From assembly GCA_039804025.1 (NCBI GenBank), contig JBDRZP010000006.1, positions 1 through 64,000 of the forward strand: a stretch of 64,000 bases of DNA. The letters run 5' to 3'. The notes under the pieces were generated by a model. That model was not told the origin of the DNA. It saw only the letters and a list, made by a program, of their open reading frames with translations, and made no database searches. Both the position numbers and the translations under genes were made by a program. This stretch comes from a candidate division WOR-3 bacterium (GTDB lineage Bacteria > Hydrothermota > Hydrothermia > Hydrothermales > JAJRUZ01). Position 1 is the first letter of the stretch, and the number at the start of each line of letters is the position of its first letter. Positions 15,998 to 25,102 of the stretch are shown piece after piece.

Positions 15998-17413
15998 TTA
16001 TTGTTTTTCTGTGCCATCCCACTCATCCCATGGGCTCTCATACCATAAACAATCCCACTTTGTCCCCCATCCCCTTAAATCATCCTTAAAAGGAAGAGAT
16101 TTTCCATGATCAGGATGATCTACCATAAAACCTTCAACCATATATATCCATTCAATCTCATTAAAAGTAGCTACATAAAAGGCAGCATCGTAAAGTCTCC
16201 TTGTTCCTTTCCAATCCCAGGGTGAGCCAGTTCCCCTGTAATTTGCAAACCATCCATTAAAAATTGTAAATTGAAAATCATCACCAACTCCTGCTCCAGG
16301 AATACATCCCCATGGAGTATCAATCGGATCCCAACAGGCATCAGCATATGCTGTTCCCCATCCTGAAATATAATTGTCCTCATCTTTGTAATACTCTCCC
16401 CATGGATCTGAAAACCACTGATTACCCATTCCTATATAGTAAATTCCTGTAACAAGGTCAGCACAACCAACAGGTGTCCACCACAATGCCTCATACCTTG
16501 GCCAGAAACCAAACCATCCGGGTATAGCATATCCCTGAGAATAAAAATATTCCAGGAAATCCCCCCTGTAAGGATGAGCATCACTACCCTTACTTATATT
16601 ATTACCATGACCAAATCCAGTAATTGCCCTTGACCAGTAAGGTTTATTTTCAGGATAAAAAGTCAAAAAGGGAGAAAAAGATGGTCCTATTAACATTGCT
16701 TCAACAAAATAATACTGGTCAATTAAAGCCTGATTTCCTGTTCTATCCTTCTCAGGATTCTTATTTCTCAAAATTCCATAAGGAGGATACCATGTTCCAA
16801 GATGAAAAGGATCATTATGTTCATCCTTTCCACCAACCTTGACTTCTGCTTCACCTCCACCACCATATTCCCCAAAAGGTCCCCACCCGGGATTCCATCT
16901 CTCATACCTATTATTCTCACACCTTATAAAAGCCCTTAAATACCTGTCATAAGTTAAAATTCCAGCTTCCTTTTCATCTTCCATATCTGAAGAATTCCAT
17001 AAAGCAGGATAATATGTGCTGTAACCTTTATATTTATAAGGAAATTCCTTATTCTGAAAATGACCTTTTGTAAGTCTTGAATAACCTACAAAAACTAATG
17101 AATCCACATTAACAAAAGGAATCAAGGGGTGAAAGGTTTTTCTAACAACTAAAGAGTATTCATCTCCTTCATCCTTTAATTCAAATTTAGCATCTTTTAT
17201 GTGTGTTGAAATAGATTGAAGTGCCTTTCTAACAGCAGTCGTATCACCCTTATTAACAATAGCAACCCTATTTGCCTGAAAGGATGCATAAGTAATCTGA
17301 ATTCTCCTCAAAGCAAATCTCGCTGTTTCAATGGCACCAAGAGTAAGCATCAAAAATAAAGCCATACCAATTGCTGCCTCTACCATTACCTGACCTTTTC
17401 TCTTTTTACTCAT
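15998..17413 (-). CDS. TadE-like protein with large aromatic/glycine-rich domain
   Basis: A 471-residue protein beginning KKRKG-QVMVEAAIGMALFLMLTLGAIE, a TadE-type anchor with Glu at +5. It continues into a periplasmic domain of about 400 residues unusually rich in Trp, Tyr, Gly and Asp (W-G-P-F-G-E-Y, G-W-G-T, WDPIDTPWG). TadE proteins are normally below 200 residues, so the extra domain is distinctive and may be an exposed tip or adhesin. GGAGGTG precedes the ATG. Confidence 0.75.
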   Translation of the reverse strand: MSKKRKGQVMVEAAIGMALFLMLTLGAIETARFALRRIQITYASFQANRVAIVNKGDTTAVRKALQSISTHIKDAKFELKDEGDEYSLVVRKTFHPLIPFVNVDSLVFVGYSRLTKGHFQNKEFPYKYKGYSTYYPALWNSSDMEDEKEAGILTYDRYLRAFIRCENNRYERWNPGWGPFGEYGGGGEAEVKVGGKDEHNDPFHLGTWYPPYGILRNKNPEKDRTGNQALIDQYYFVEAMLIGPSFSPFLTFYPENKPYWSRAITGFGHGNNISKGSDAHPYRGDFLEYFYSQGYAIPGWFGFWPRYEALWWTPVGCADLVTGIYYIGMGNQWFSDPWGEYYKDEDNYISGWGTAYADACWDPIDTPWGCIPGAGVGDDFQFTIFNGWFANYRGTGSPWDWKGTRRLYDAAFYVATFNEIEWIYMVEGFMVDHPDHGKSLPFKDDLRGWGTKWDCLWYESPWDEWDGTEKQ

Positions 17414-17429
17414 ACCTTACACCTCCTTT

Positions 17430-17582
17430 TTACCATAATAAAACATATAAAAGCCTCATTACAACAAGTCTTAAAACAAAACCTAACATTTTCCAGGCTG
17501 CGTAAGAAAATAGGGCAATAACTCCTATAATAAGAGCATACTCGATAGCAGCAGCACCCTCTTCCCTTTTTATGATTTTCAT
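17430..17582 (-). CDS. flp: Flp-type pilin (50 residues)
   Basis: A 50-residue pilin-like protein read directly from the sequence: leader MKIIKREEG, then AAAIEYALIIGVIALFSYAAW. Gly at -1, Glu at +5 and Tyr at +6 fit the prepilin peptidase. The tail after the helix is hydrophobic and arginine-containing, without the polar end of the 13-kb pilins. Its ATG overlaps the TGA of the preceding pilin. It may be a minor pilin. Confidence 0.78.
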   Translation of the reverse strand: MKIIKREEGAAAIEYALIIGVIALFSYAAWKMLGFVLRLVVMRLLYVLLW

Positions 17583-17752
17583 GGTTTTAATCTGTAAAAA
17601 AAATTATACCATTTATAAAGAAGATCACTTCCGAGGAGGAAAAGAGCATAATTTAATAGAAAAATACCAAGAAATCCAAAAATTCCTATCAAGACCGCAT
17701 ATTCAACTGCGGCCTCACCCCTTTCGTTATATATTAATTTTATTACTTTCAT
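17579..17752 (-). CDS. flp: Flp-type pilin (57 residues), first gene of promoter block
   Basis: A 57-residue protein with leader MKVIKLIYNERG, then EAAVEYAVLIGIFGFLGIFLL. Glu at +5 and Tyr at +6 are present, though +1 is Glu rather than Ala. GGGAGG lies before the ATG and a consensus promoter about 32 bases upstream. It is the first gene of the pilin/TadE/TadG/peptidase transcription block. Confidence 0.78.
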   Translation of the reverse strand: MKVIKLIYNERGEAAVEYAVLIGIFGFLGIFLLNYALFLLGSDLLYKWYNFFYRLKP

Positions 17753-17783
17753 TTTTGCCTCCCACTATCTTAAGCTCATTATT

Positions 17784-17812
17784 ATTATACATAAAAAAAT
17801 TTTTCCTGTCAA
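17784..17812 (-). promoter_or_regulatory. Perfect consensus sigma70 promoter for pilin operon
   Basis: Minus strand TTGACA, 17-base spacer, TATAAT: full match to both consensus hexamers at ideal spacing. It overlaps the stop codon of the upstream gene. Start expected near 17777. Confidence 0.75.
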
Positions 17813-19347
17813 GGGTATGTGGAAAACTTTTTATACCCATATATAGATAAGAATCTTTTTAATTTTAATTTTTCTCTCTCTTCAATATTATCACTCAATT
17901 CATAAAGAAATTTAAGTATATTTTCACTTTCAACTCTTGGATTTAAAACAGAGAGTGCTGTCATATATAAAAGGGAGTAATCTTTCTCTTTTAAAAATCT
18001 TTCCTTTTCCAGTTTCCAGAAATCTACCCGCTGATCTATTGATCTATAGTGAGGAGGGGCTGAAATATATTTAATCTGTGCTATTTCAAGAAAAATATCA
18101 AAATCTACAAAATCCCCATTTAAAAAAGATAACTCTGATAATTTAAAGTAATCATAGAATTCCTTTTTGGAAATCCTTGATAAAAGATTAATTGCTTTAG
18201 CATATTTTTTCTCTTTCTTATAGAAATCGGCTGATAATCTGAAAATATGATTTTTAAAATCAGGAAAAGGAATTTTACTTCCAAGAGCAAAGAAAGTAAG
18301 TCCTATAATTAAAGAATAAATTAAAAACAAAAAGTTATATAGGAAGGGATAATTTCTGTAAACATAAAAACATACTGAAAAAACAAAAAAAGCAACTATT
18401 GTAGCTGAAGATTGGATAGAAATCAAGAGAAAGGACAGGATTAAAGGTAAAATGTATAGTTTTTCTCTATTAAAGGATATGTATAAAAAAAACACCGAGA
18501 GGGTTTGTAATATAATATAAAGGATATTACCAGGCAAAAAGAGAAATCTCGGAACAAATTCACTAATTTTAATAGAATATAAAACAATTACTAAAAGAGT
18601 TATAAAAGAAAATATAAAGGAAAAAATATTTACTTTTTCTGGGAAATATTCCTTAAAAGCAAAAAAAGAAAGAACTAAGATTATTATTATAAAAAAAAGA
18701 TTTGGAATTGTAGGCTTTGCAATAAAAATTGGTGTAACAAGTGAATAATAATAAAGTTCTTCTATAGCAAAAATTGAGCTCAAAAGAAGAGGGAAAAAAG
18801 GAAAGATAAAAAAATTTAAAATCGGTATTACCTTCTTTTTAATTCCACTTAATCTAAAAAAAATATAAATAGAAAGAAAAAAATCAATAATTAAAACTTC
18901 AATTTTAACTCCCGGTGTTGCACCAAAGGTTACTGTGAAAGGTGAAGTAAAGAGAGAAAAATATATAGTAGGTATTTGTGAAGTTTTTGTTAAATAGCTC
19001 AAAACAAAACCTTTTCCAGCTGATAGTATGTAATCAACAAAAGGTGGAAGTATTATAATAAAAAAACCATAACATATAAGTTTAAATATAAATTCTTTTT
19101 CAAAAAAAAACCTTAAATAAATATAAATCAAAATGAAAAGCGCTACAAAAAAGAGGTAAAAATGTAAAATAAAATCAAACTTATTTTCAACAGCATGTGC
19201 AGATTCTAATAAAGTTTCAAAGAAAAATCTTAAACCTATAAAAGATAAAAAAGTTAAAAAGGCTTCAGTTTTCGATTTCCTTTTTACAAAATATTCAAAT
19301 CTTTTAACTATTTTTTCAGGACTTATTTTTTTAATATATTTTATCAG
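17809..19347 (-). CDS. Polytopic membrane protein, YIP1-like, non-canonical start
   Basis: From a TTG at 19131 the protein is 440 residues. But the same frame stays open and protein-like for 72 more codons (charged helix ISPEKIVKRFEYF..., then a membrane segment), back into the end of cpaB, with no ATG, GTG or TTG among them. The CTG at 19347, overlapping the cpaB stop TGA, or a nearby ATT/ATA is the probable start, giving up to 512 residues. There are about 7-10 membrane helices and then ~130 soluble residues with a TPR-like stretch. The opening resembles YIP1-domain proteins. It is the last gene of the upstream pilus block; role unknown. Confidence 0.65.
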   Translation of the reverse strand: MIKYIKKISPEKIVKRFEYFVKRKSKTEAFLTFLSFIGLRFFFETLLESAHAVENKFDFILHFYLFFVALFILIYIYLRFFFEKEFIFKLICYGFFIIILPPFVDYILSAGKGFVLSYLTKTSQIPTIYFSLFTSPFTVTFGATPGVKIEVLIIDFFLSIYIFFRLSGIKKKVIPILNFFIFPFFPLLLSSIFAIEELYYYSLVTPIFIAKPTIPNLFFIIIILVLSFFAFKEYFPEKVNIFSFIFSFITLLVIVLYSIKISEFVPRFLFLPGNILYIILQTLSVFFLYISFNREKLYILPLILSFLLISIQSSATIVAFFVFSVCFYVYRNYPFLYNFLFLIYSLIIGLTFFALGSKIPFPDFKNHIFRLSADFYKKEKKYAKAINLLSRISKKEFYDYFKLSELSFLNGDFVDFDIFLEIAQIKYISAPPHYRSIDQRVDFWKLEKERFLKEKDYSLLYMTALSVLNPRVESENILKFLYELSDNIEEREKLKLKRFLSIYGYKKFSTYP

Positions 19348-20471
19348 AAACAGGTATCGCAGGGAACTTGTAAATTAGCAGGGACTTTAACACCTGCCTG
19401 TTTTAAAACATTTTCTATTCCTTTCATATAAGAACCCATAAAGGTTTCCATAATTTTACCAGGTTCAAATCTTTCCCTTCTTCCTTCTTCCCAAGGTTTT
19501 TGTTCAACTACTTCACTTCCTCTTAGTTTTACCTGTTCCAAATCCGTTCTTTTATATATATTTATATAAGAATAAGGAGAAACCTGGGAGGTTTGTGCTG
19601 CCTTCGCAACTTTTTTGGGTTTTGGCTTTGGAGTATATTTTTCTAAAATATCAAATACAGTTAATGGTTTCTCTATTATTGTATCTTCACCCGGAAGTTT
19701 TATCTCTCTCACAGACCTCAAAACAAGTCTAATATTTGCAACTTTTTCAAGAAGAGCAAGTTCTTTTGCGATTTCCTTTGGAACCGCAAAAGTCACAGAT
19801 GAAACACTTCCCGCTTCATATGTTTCTGGCATTCCCATAAAACCAGTTTTTTTCTCTGTAACTGTTGGTGGTAAAGCAAGAAGTGATCTTCCAACTGCAA
19901 GTACCCTAACTGCCTTATATGTAATTGTCGCAAAAGAAGAATATGGTCCTTTTACCCTGTAAAGCTGAGGACTTCTTAAATATCGTTCAAGCTCTTGTTC
20001 TGGAATGTATCTCCTTAAATCTTCAAGAGAAAAGGTTGCTACTACATCTACCTCATCTCCAGGAAGTATTAACCCTCCGACTCCTGAAACCTCATCTACA
20101 TGAATTGTTATAGCTCTATAACCTTCAGGTATAAGGGAAGAAAGAACTGTCCAAGTCTGTAAAGGTAAGAGTAAATTTTTTGTTATTTGTTCCCCTTTCC
20201 TTATATCAGTAATTGCAACCATTCCGATAATTTCACCAATATTTGAAACCGCAAGTGGTTCTATAAATGGTTTAGGAATTTCCCTGTATTCCACTAGATC
20301 TTCTGAAATAATTGTTCTTGAGCTTATATCTTTTTTTGCTACAAGAACTCTCTCAGGGGCACCCTTCATTAAAGTCTTCCTTTCCACATCCTGAATATAG
20401 CTTATTAATAAAAGAGAAGCTATCCCAGCCAAAGATAAGGCTATTAAAAGTCTCCTTACATTTGGTCTCAT
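19344..20471 (-). CDS. cpaB: Flp pilus assembly protein CpaB/RcpC
   Basis: A 375-residue protein with one N-terminal membrane helix. A SAF-type domain follows (VLVAKKDI...RTIISEDLVE...P; then IGMVAITDIRKGEQI), then the RcpC/CpaB domain (ITIHVDEVSGVGGLILPGDEVDV). CpaB proteins act in the periplasm with the secretin and gate pilus exit. The last residues are CDTC, a possible metal or disulfide pair unusual for the family. The ATG is preceded by GGAGG and lies 3 bases behind the propeller gene. Confidence 0.9.
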   Translation of the reverse strand: MRPNVRRLLIALSLAGIASLLLISYIQDVERKTLMKGAPERVLVAKKDISSRTIISEDLVEYREIPKPFIEPLAVSNIGEIIGMVAITDIRKGEQITKNLLLPLQTWTVLSSLIPEGYRAITIHVDEVSGVGGLILPGDEVDVVATFSLEDLRRYIPEQELERYLRSPQLYRVKGPYSSFATITYKAVRVLAVGRSLLALPPTVTEKKTGFMGMPETYEAGSVSSVTFAVPKEIAKELALLEKVANIRLVLRSVREIKLPGEDTIIEKPLTVFDILEKYTPKPKPKKVAKAAQTSQVSPYSYINIYKRTDLEQVKLRGSEVVEQKPWEEGRRERFEPGKIMETFMGSYMKGIENVLKQAGVKVPANLQVPCDTCF

Positions 20472-20474
20472 TTT

Positions 20475-23048
20475 TTACCTCCTTCTATATATTTCAAGCC
20501 CATAAGTATCAGAAATTAAATAATAATCCTCCATTTTATTTACATCTTGGGCATTTCCGGGAGTATCTATATGATTTAAATAAATTAAATCTCCATCTTC
20601 TTTTAATTTATACTCAATCACACCATAAGCACCACATATGGCAAATACCCGATCATCAAGAATTTTCAATCTAAATACAGGAAATCCGGGATTTATTATT
20701 TTTTTCAATCTTGGGAAATGGGGAACACTCATATCAATTATTCCTATACCTTCATCTCCAAAAGAAGCATAAACATAATTACCAAATGATTCAAGATCAA
20801 GTACCGGAAATTTTAATTCCGAAAATTCGGAAATCTGTGAGAACACACCGCCACGCATATCATAAACCTTTATAATACCCGTTCTATCTCCAGCAACCAG
20901 AAAAGTATTATTAACTACATCAATTGAAAGAACATCACCTTTAATTTTTGTAAAAAACTTAGGTTTTTTATTAGAGAGAAGCTCAAAAACCTCTATTCCT
21001 CCTTCAAGGTTAGCACATATTAAAAACCTCTGAGAAATCAGAATATCATAAGTTACTCCTTCTGAAGGTATGTGATGAAAGAAGAGTTCAGGAGAATAAA
21101 TATTTGTTAAATCAATTCCTATTAAACCCGAAGAACCTCCAGCAATATATAGGACATTATCTTCTTTCAAAGGCACCGCTCTGTAAAGTTCTCCGTAAGT
21201 TAAATAATATGAGATTTCTGTTGGTGCTTCAAATCTATAGAATCTGTAAGTTTCTATAAATCTTTCTTCCCCAACATAAATACCTGATTCCGAAAAATCA
21301 AGTGATCTTATACTTTTCTTCGTTCTTATACTATTTACAAACTCAGGTACATCTTTCCCAACATTATATATGAAAATTCTATCACTAACACCATAGATAA
21401 AAAGATAAGGATACTTCATTTTTAAATAATAAACTGGCTCAGGTAAATCAAAACTGAACTTCAAATTTTTTGCGGGTATTGAGTAAACTCTTATTTTATT
21501 AGTTGCATCGGCAACATATATTTCGTTTTTACCAACAACAAAATCAGTAACAGGAACTTTTATAGAAAAAAGAAAACTCATATTTTGAAGTGTCTCTTCA
21601 AATTTGTAAAGTTTCCCAGTCATATCACATACAAAAACCTCTCTACCTCTTAAGGTGTATAAGTAAGGTGAGATGTCCATTTTGTGTTCTATGATTTTAC
21701 CGTCATAATCATAAATAAAAAGACCATTTTCCTGAAGACTTGCAAATTTTTTACCAATCTGAATTAACTTTAAAGTTTTTGTATCTGTCTTAATACTAAA
21801 AGTTTCAGATAGTTTTCCATCTTTATATTCAAGACCAATAATACCCTTCTCAGTTGCAACAAAAATTTTATTTTCAATGTTTATACAATCATTCACAAAA
21901 CCTTCTATTGGGAGAAACCCTCTTATCTCATTTATTCTATCAGCATTTAAAATCCATATTCCACCTTCTCTTATTGCTGCTATTATCAAATCTTTAAATT
22001 TTAAAATTTTCACAAAAGTTCCAAAAAGCTCAGTTTCTTCTTCTTTTTGAGGATCATGGGGAGAGAAGAAAGATATAAATCTTATTCCAAGAAGAGGATC
22101 AAGAAGATAAAGTACTTCCCTCGTCATTATATTGGCAGATACAAGGGAACCAAAACCACCAAGAGTTTTGATCTCTTCCAGCTCTGGTAATCTTAAAACA
22201 GAAATACCAGCTCTTCCAACTGAAGCCATAAGTATATTACCAATAGCAACAAAATCATTAATCTGACCAACCAATTGGGCTGTTGAAATAATATTCAAAT
22301 CAGGGTAACTAAGTAAATATAACCTTCCATCCTCTGTTCCCACAAAAACCTGGGATCCATAGATCTGAAGACCTGTAATTACGTAGGTTGGAATAATTTC
22401 CTTTACTATCTCTATAAAGGGTTTTGAAAACTTTCCAAGGTAAAATCCTCCCTCCTTTTTACCAAATAAAATGAGGGTATCAAGAACTAAAAATTTTGTA
22501 AGCTTTGATGGAGATACATATTCTTCACCTACGGTTATGTTACCTTCTTTCAAAAATTTTATATGAGATAAAATTGAGTCAGAAATAAGTGCTACTAATC
22601 CCTGTGGAGCAATTTGAATTGAATTTAGGGGCCCATTTAACTTAATTTTACCTTTTCCCTTTAAATTAAATCCGTTTACTTCGTATATTTCAATAAAACC
22701 ATCAGATGTCCCGACATATAAGTAAGGAGGAATTGAAATAATTGAATTTGCATTTTTAACTTTGAATGTATTTTTCTTCACTCTCTCTTTTAAAGAATAA
22801 ACTATAATTCCTTCCTGTGAATCAAGAATATAAAGATTATTACCTGAGATTGCAAGATCCATGGATATTCCTTGTGTTGGTATTTCATATTCGGTAAAAG
22901 GATCCTGTGGGTTTTCTACATTTATAATAGCAACACCTCTCTGAGAAACCTCGTATATATATTTTCCAGAAGGAAAAGACTTTATATAATCTCCTCCTAC
23001 AAGTGTTGAAATAGTTTGGGATAAAAGAAAAAAGACAAATAAATTCAT
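20475..23048 (-). CDS. Large beta-propeller (LVIVD-like) protein inside pilus operon
   Basis: The 857 residues start with a signal peptide and are built almost wholly of ~40-residue units (Y-V-G-T-S-D-G-F-I-E-I-Y, V-G-T-E-D-G-R-L-Y-L-L, G-L-I-G-I-D-L-T-N-I-Y-S-P-E-L). That is enough for two or more seven-bladed propellers. The ATG overlaps the stop of the preceding sensor gene (ATGA), so it belongs to the operon. A periplasmic or surface scaffold that binds pilus or secretin parts is plausible; I know of no standard tad gene of this kind. Confidence 0.75.
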   Translation of the reverse strand: MNLFVFFLLSQTISTLVGGDYIKSFPSGKYIYEVSQRGVAIINVENPQDPFTEYEIPTQGISMDLAISGNNLYILDSQEGIIVYSLKERVKKNTFKVKNANSIISIPPYLYVGTSDGFIEIYEVNGFNLKGKGKIKLNGPLNSIQIAPQGLVALISDSILSHIKFLKEGNITVGEEYVSPSKLTKFLVLDTLILFGKKEGGFYLGKFSKPFIEIVKEIIPTYVITGLQIYGSQVFVGTEDGRLYLLSYPDLNIISTAQLVGQINDFVAIGNILMASVGRAGISVLRLPELEEIKTLGGFGSLVSANIMTREVLYLLDPLLGIRFISFFSPHDPQKEEETELFGTFVKILKFKDLIIAAIREGGIWILNADRINEIRGFLPIEGFVNDCINIENKIFVATEKGIIGLEYKDGKLSETFSIKTDTKTLKLIQIGKKFASLQENGLFIYDYDGKIIEHKMDISPYLYTLRGREVFVCDMTGKLYKFEETLQNMSFLFSIKVPVTDFVVGKNEIYVADATNKIRVYSIPAKNLKFSFDLPEPVYYLKMKYPYLFIYGVSDRIFIYNVGKDVPEFVNSIRTKKSIRSLDFSESGIYVGEERFIETYRFYRFEAPTEISYYLTYGELYRAVPLKEDNVLYIAGGSSGLIGIDLTNIYSPELFFHHIPSEGVTYDILISQRFLICANLEGGIEVFELLSNKKPKFFTKIKGDVLSIDVVNNTFLVAGDRTGIIKVYDMRGGVFSQISEFSELKFPVLDLESFGNYVYASFGDEGIGIIDMSVPHFPRLKKIINPGFPVFRLKILDDRVFAICGAYGVIEYKLKEDGDLIYLNHIDTPGNAQDVNKMEDYYLISDTYGLEIYRRR

Positions 23049-24328
23049 CCCTCTACCTCCTTTATTTTCTTTAAGAATAAAAGCAAAATGCCTTCTTTAA
23101 TTTTACTTTCTTCATACAAAAATTTAAAATTTTCAATAACTTTTTTAATATCCTCTTCATCCCTTATATCTTTAATTTTTTCAATAAGTTCATTAAATCT
23201 AAACCATCTGTAAAAATTACCAGTAACTAAAATTAAAAAGTCTTCTCTTTCAATTTCAAAGTATCTTACCTCTGAAGCTCTGATTGAAAAATCATAAAAT
23301 CTTGCTGGTTCATAGACGGGAAGGATTTCATTATTTCTTTTTCTATAAAGAATATGGTCACCGAAACTTGCCCCTCTTATTTTACTTTTTTCCTCATCAA
23401 AAAATAAAAGAGAACCCTCAACAATACCATCATTTATCATAAGCTTTGAAAATTCATCCTGCAAATTTTTCAAAACAACAAAAGGGTCCTCCTCTGTGAA
23501 AAGGTATTTATCGAGAAAAGAATTTATAAAGGGAAATAAAATTGACCAGGTATAACCACCACTTATTATCTGGAAACTAAAGATTCCCCATCTTTCAGGA
23601 GAAATTCTAAAAACTTTATAAAAAATATTTGGAATTTCTCCTTTTTCATAAAAAGGATAAAGGGACCATCCCTCTGGTTTATATCCACCAGATTCAGGAA
23701 TATGATAAGAAAGGAAATCAGAATATTTGGGTTCAAAAATTATTTTCCTTCTCTCAACTGGTGTTGAAATAAAAACAAGTATTGCAGATAAAAAAAGAAA
23801 TAAAGCAGAGAGCGCTACAACAAAAAGAAAAAGGATTCTTCTTAGAGAATCTCTTCCCTCTCTTAAAGATCTTGGTTTTAATGTAAGGTATATATAACCT
23901 AAAGTATCACCAAGGGTGCTTAAAGTGGGCTTATATATATATACTTTATCATTCCTTATTGAAAAACCAACCCCTCTTAAATCAAAGGGGGCTTCATCTG
24001 GAAATTTAAATTTACTCAAAATATAGTCAGTATTCGTATGGGCAATTATAGTATTTTCTCTATCAATTATTGAAATTTCTTCGATATCTCTATTTTCCTT
24101 TTTCATACGAGATACAATGTAACTTAAACTTATCTCATCTCCTGTTTCCCAGGGAATTTTTATACTTTCCACAAGACTGCTAAAAACTGCATTGGAAAAA
24201 TTTTCCGCATCACTTGTTAGCCATCTATTTGTTTCATTTAAGACCCACCTTCCAAAGAAATATAATAGAATAACTAAAGAAATTACAGATATAAAAAGCC
24301 CTGTAATAATAAAGTTTCTTCTTTCCAT
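23045..24328 (-). CDS. Membrane sensor with degenerate SpoIIE/PP2C phosphatase domain
   Basis: A 427-residue protein. An N-terminal helix, a ~130-residue periplasmic sensor region (~35-160, Cache/PAS-like) and a second helix are followed by a cytoplasmic part (~200-427). That part has the strand order of RsbU/SpoIIE phosphatases: a helix after G-G-Y-T-W, a helix PFVVLKNL, strands leading to ASFGDHILYRK, and DFLILVTG. The metal-binding aspartates expected at GDVSGHG and at TDG are replaced (ISGG and TGN), so the domain is probably catalytically dead. It may be a regulatory platform for the pilus. Confidence 0.6.
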   Translation of the reverse strand: MERRNFIITGLFISVISLVILLYFFGRWVLNETNRWLTSDAENFSNAVFSSLVESIKIPWETGDEISLSYIVSRMKKENRDIEEISIIDRENTIIAHTNTDYILSKFKFPDEAPFDLRGVGFSIRNDKVYIYKPTLSTLGDTLGYIYLTLKPRSLREGRDSLRRILFLFVVALSALFLFLSAILVFISTPVERRKIIFEPKYSDFLSYHIPESGGYKPEGWSLYPFYEKGEIPNIFYKVFRISPERWGIFSFQIISGGYTWSILFPFINSFLDKYLFTEEDPFVVLKNLQDEFSKLMINDGIVEGSLLFFDEEKSKIRGASFGDHILYRKRNNEILPVYEPARFYDFSIRASEVRYFEIEREDFLILVTGNFYRWFRFNELIEKIKDIRDEEDIKKVIENFKFLYEESKIKEGILLLFLKKIKEVEG

Positions 24329-25101
24329 TATCTCCTCCCCCTTAATCTTTCCTCTATAACTGCAAGATTTCTCCTTACCTTTGTATTTTGAGGATCAATT
24401 TTTAGTATCTCTCTAAAAATTTCCCTTGCTTCTTCTAATTTTCCCTCACTGTAAAGTGAAACACCTCTTTTATAAAGTTCCTGAACTTTTGCCTGAACAT
24501 CTTCTTCCACCTTAATAGCCTTTTCAGCTTCAACAGGTCTTTCAACAGGTTTTTTCACTACCTCCCTTCTTTCAACTGTCAAGGGTTTTTTCTCTTCAAC
24601 CTTCGGTATTTTGCTAAAGTAATAATTGATTTTTTCTTCAATTTCAGGGTAACTGGGATAAATATTTTTAATCTCAAGGGCAAGCTTATGGGCTGACTGA
24701 TAGTCTTTTCTCCTTTCAGTATTAATTAAAAGCGAATAAAGCTTCCTTAAAGTATCAACAGTCCATAAACATTTTTGGTAAAAATTAATTATTTCAGGAT
24801 CAAAATAAAATTTGTCGTATAAAATTTTTGATAGATATAAGGCAGAATCAAGTTCTCCGTTATTATATTTAAATAAAGCTTTTTCCAAAATTTTTTTATC
24901 AATTTTCAGAGAATTTTTTTCAATATATTTATTTGCACTGAATAAGAGTTTTTCTCTTAATTTTTTATCTTCAGGTTTTTTAAAAATCAAATCAGAATAT
25001 TCCATTACAGCATTTTTATAATCAGCAAGCTTTATGTAAAGATCAGCCCTTTCTTCAGGGCTCTGATTTATAAGTATTATAAAAAATAAAAAACCTTTCA
25101 T
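24328..25101 (-). CDS. TPR-containing protein in tad operon (TadD-like position)
   Basis: A 257-residue protein with a signal peptide, helical repeats, a Lys/Glu/Val/Pro linker (~165-205) and a C-terminal TPR (LYKRGVSLYSEGKLEEAREIFREILKIDPQN). The start at 25101 is preferred: the codon lies one base behind the tadC stop and GGAGGAGG is at proper distance. TPR lipoproteins called TadD act in secretin or pilus assembly in other tad loci; here the lipobox is missing, so equivalence is inference. Confidence 0.75.
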   Translation of the reverse strand: MKGFLFFIILINQSPEERADLYIKLADYKNAVMEYSDLIFKKPEDKKLREKLLFSANKYIEKNSLKIDKKILEKALFKYNNGELDSALYLSKILYDKFYFDPEIINFYQKCLWTVDTLRKLYSLLINTERRKDYQSAHKLALEIKNIYPSYPEIEEKINYYFSKIPKVEEKKPLTVERREVVKKPVERPVEAEKAIKVEEDVQAKVQELYKRGVSLYSEGKLEEAREIFREILKIDPQNTKVRRNLAVIEERLRGRR

Positions 25102-25102
25102 T

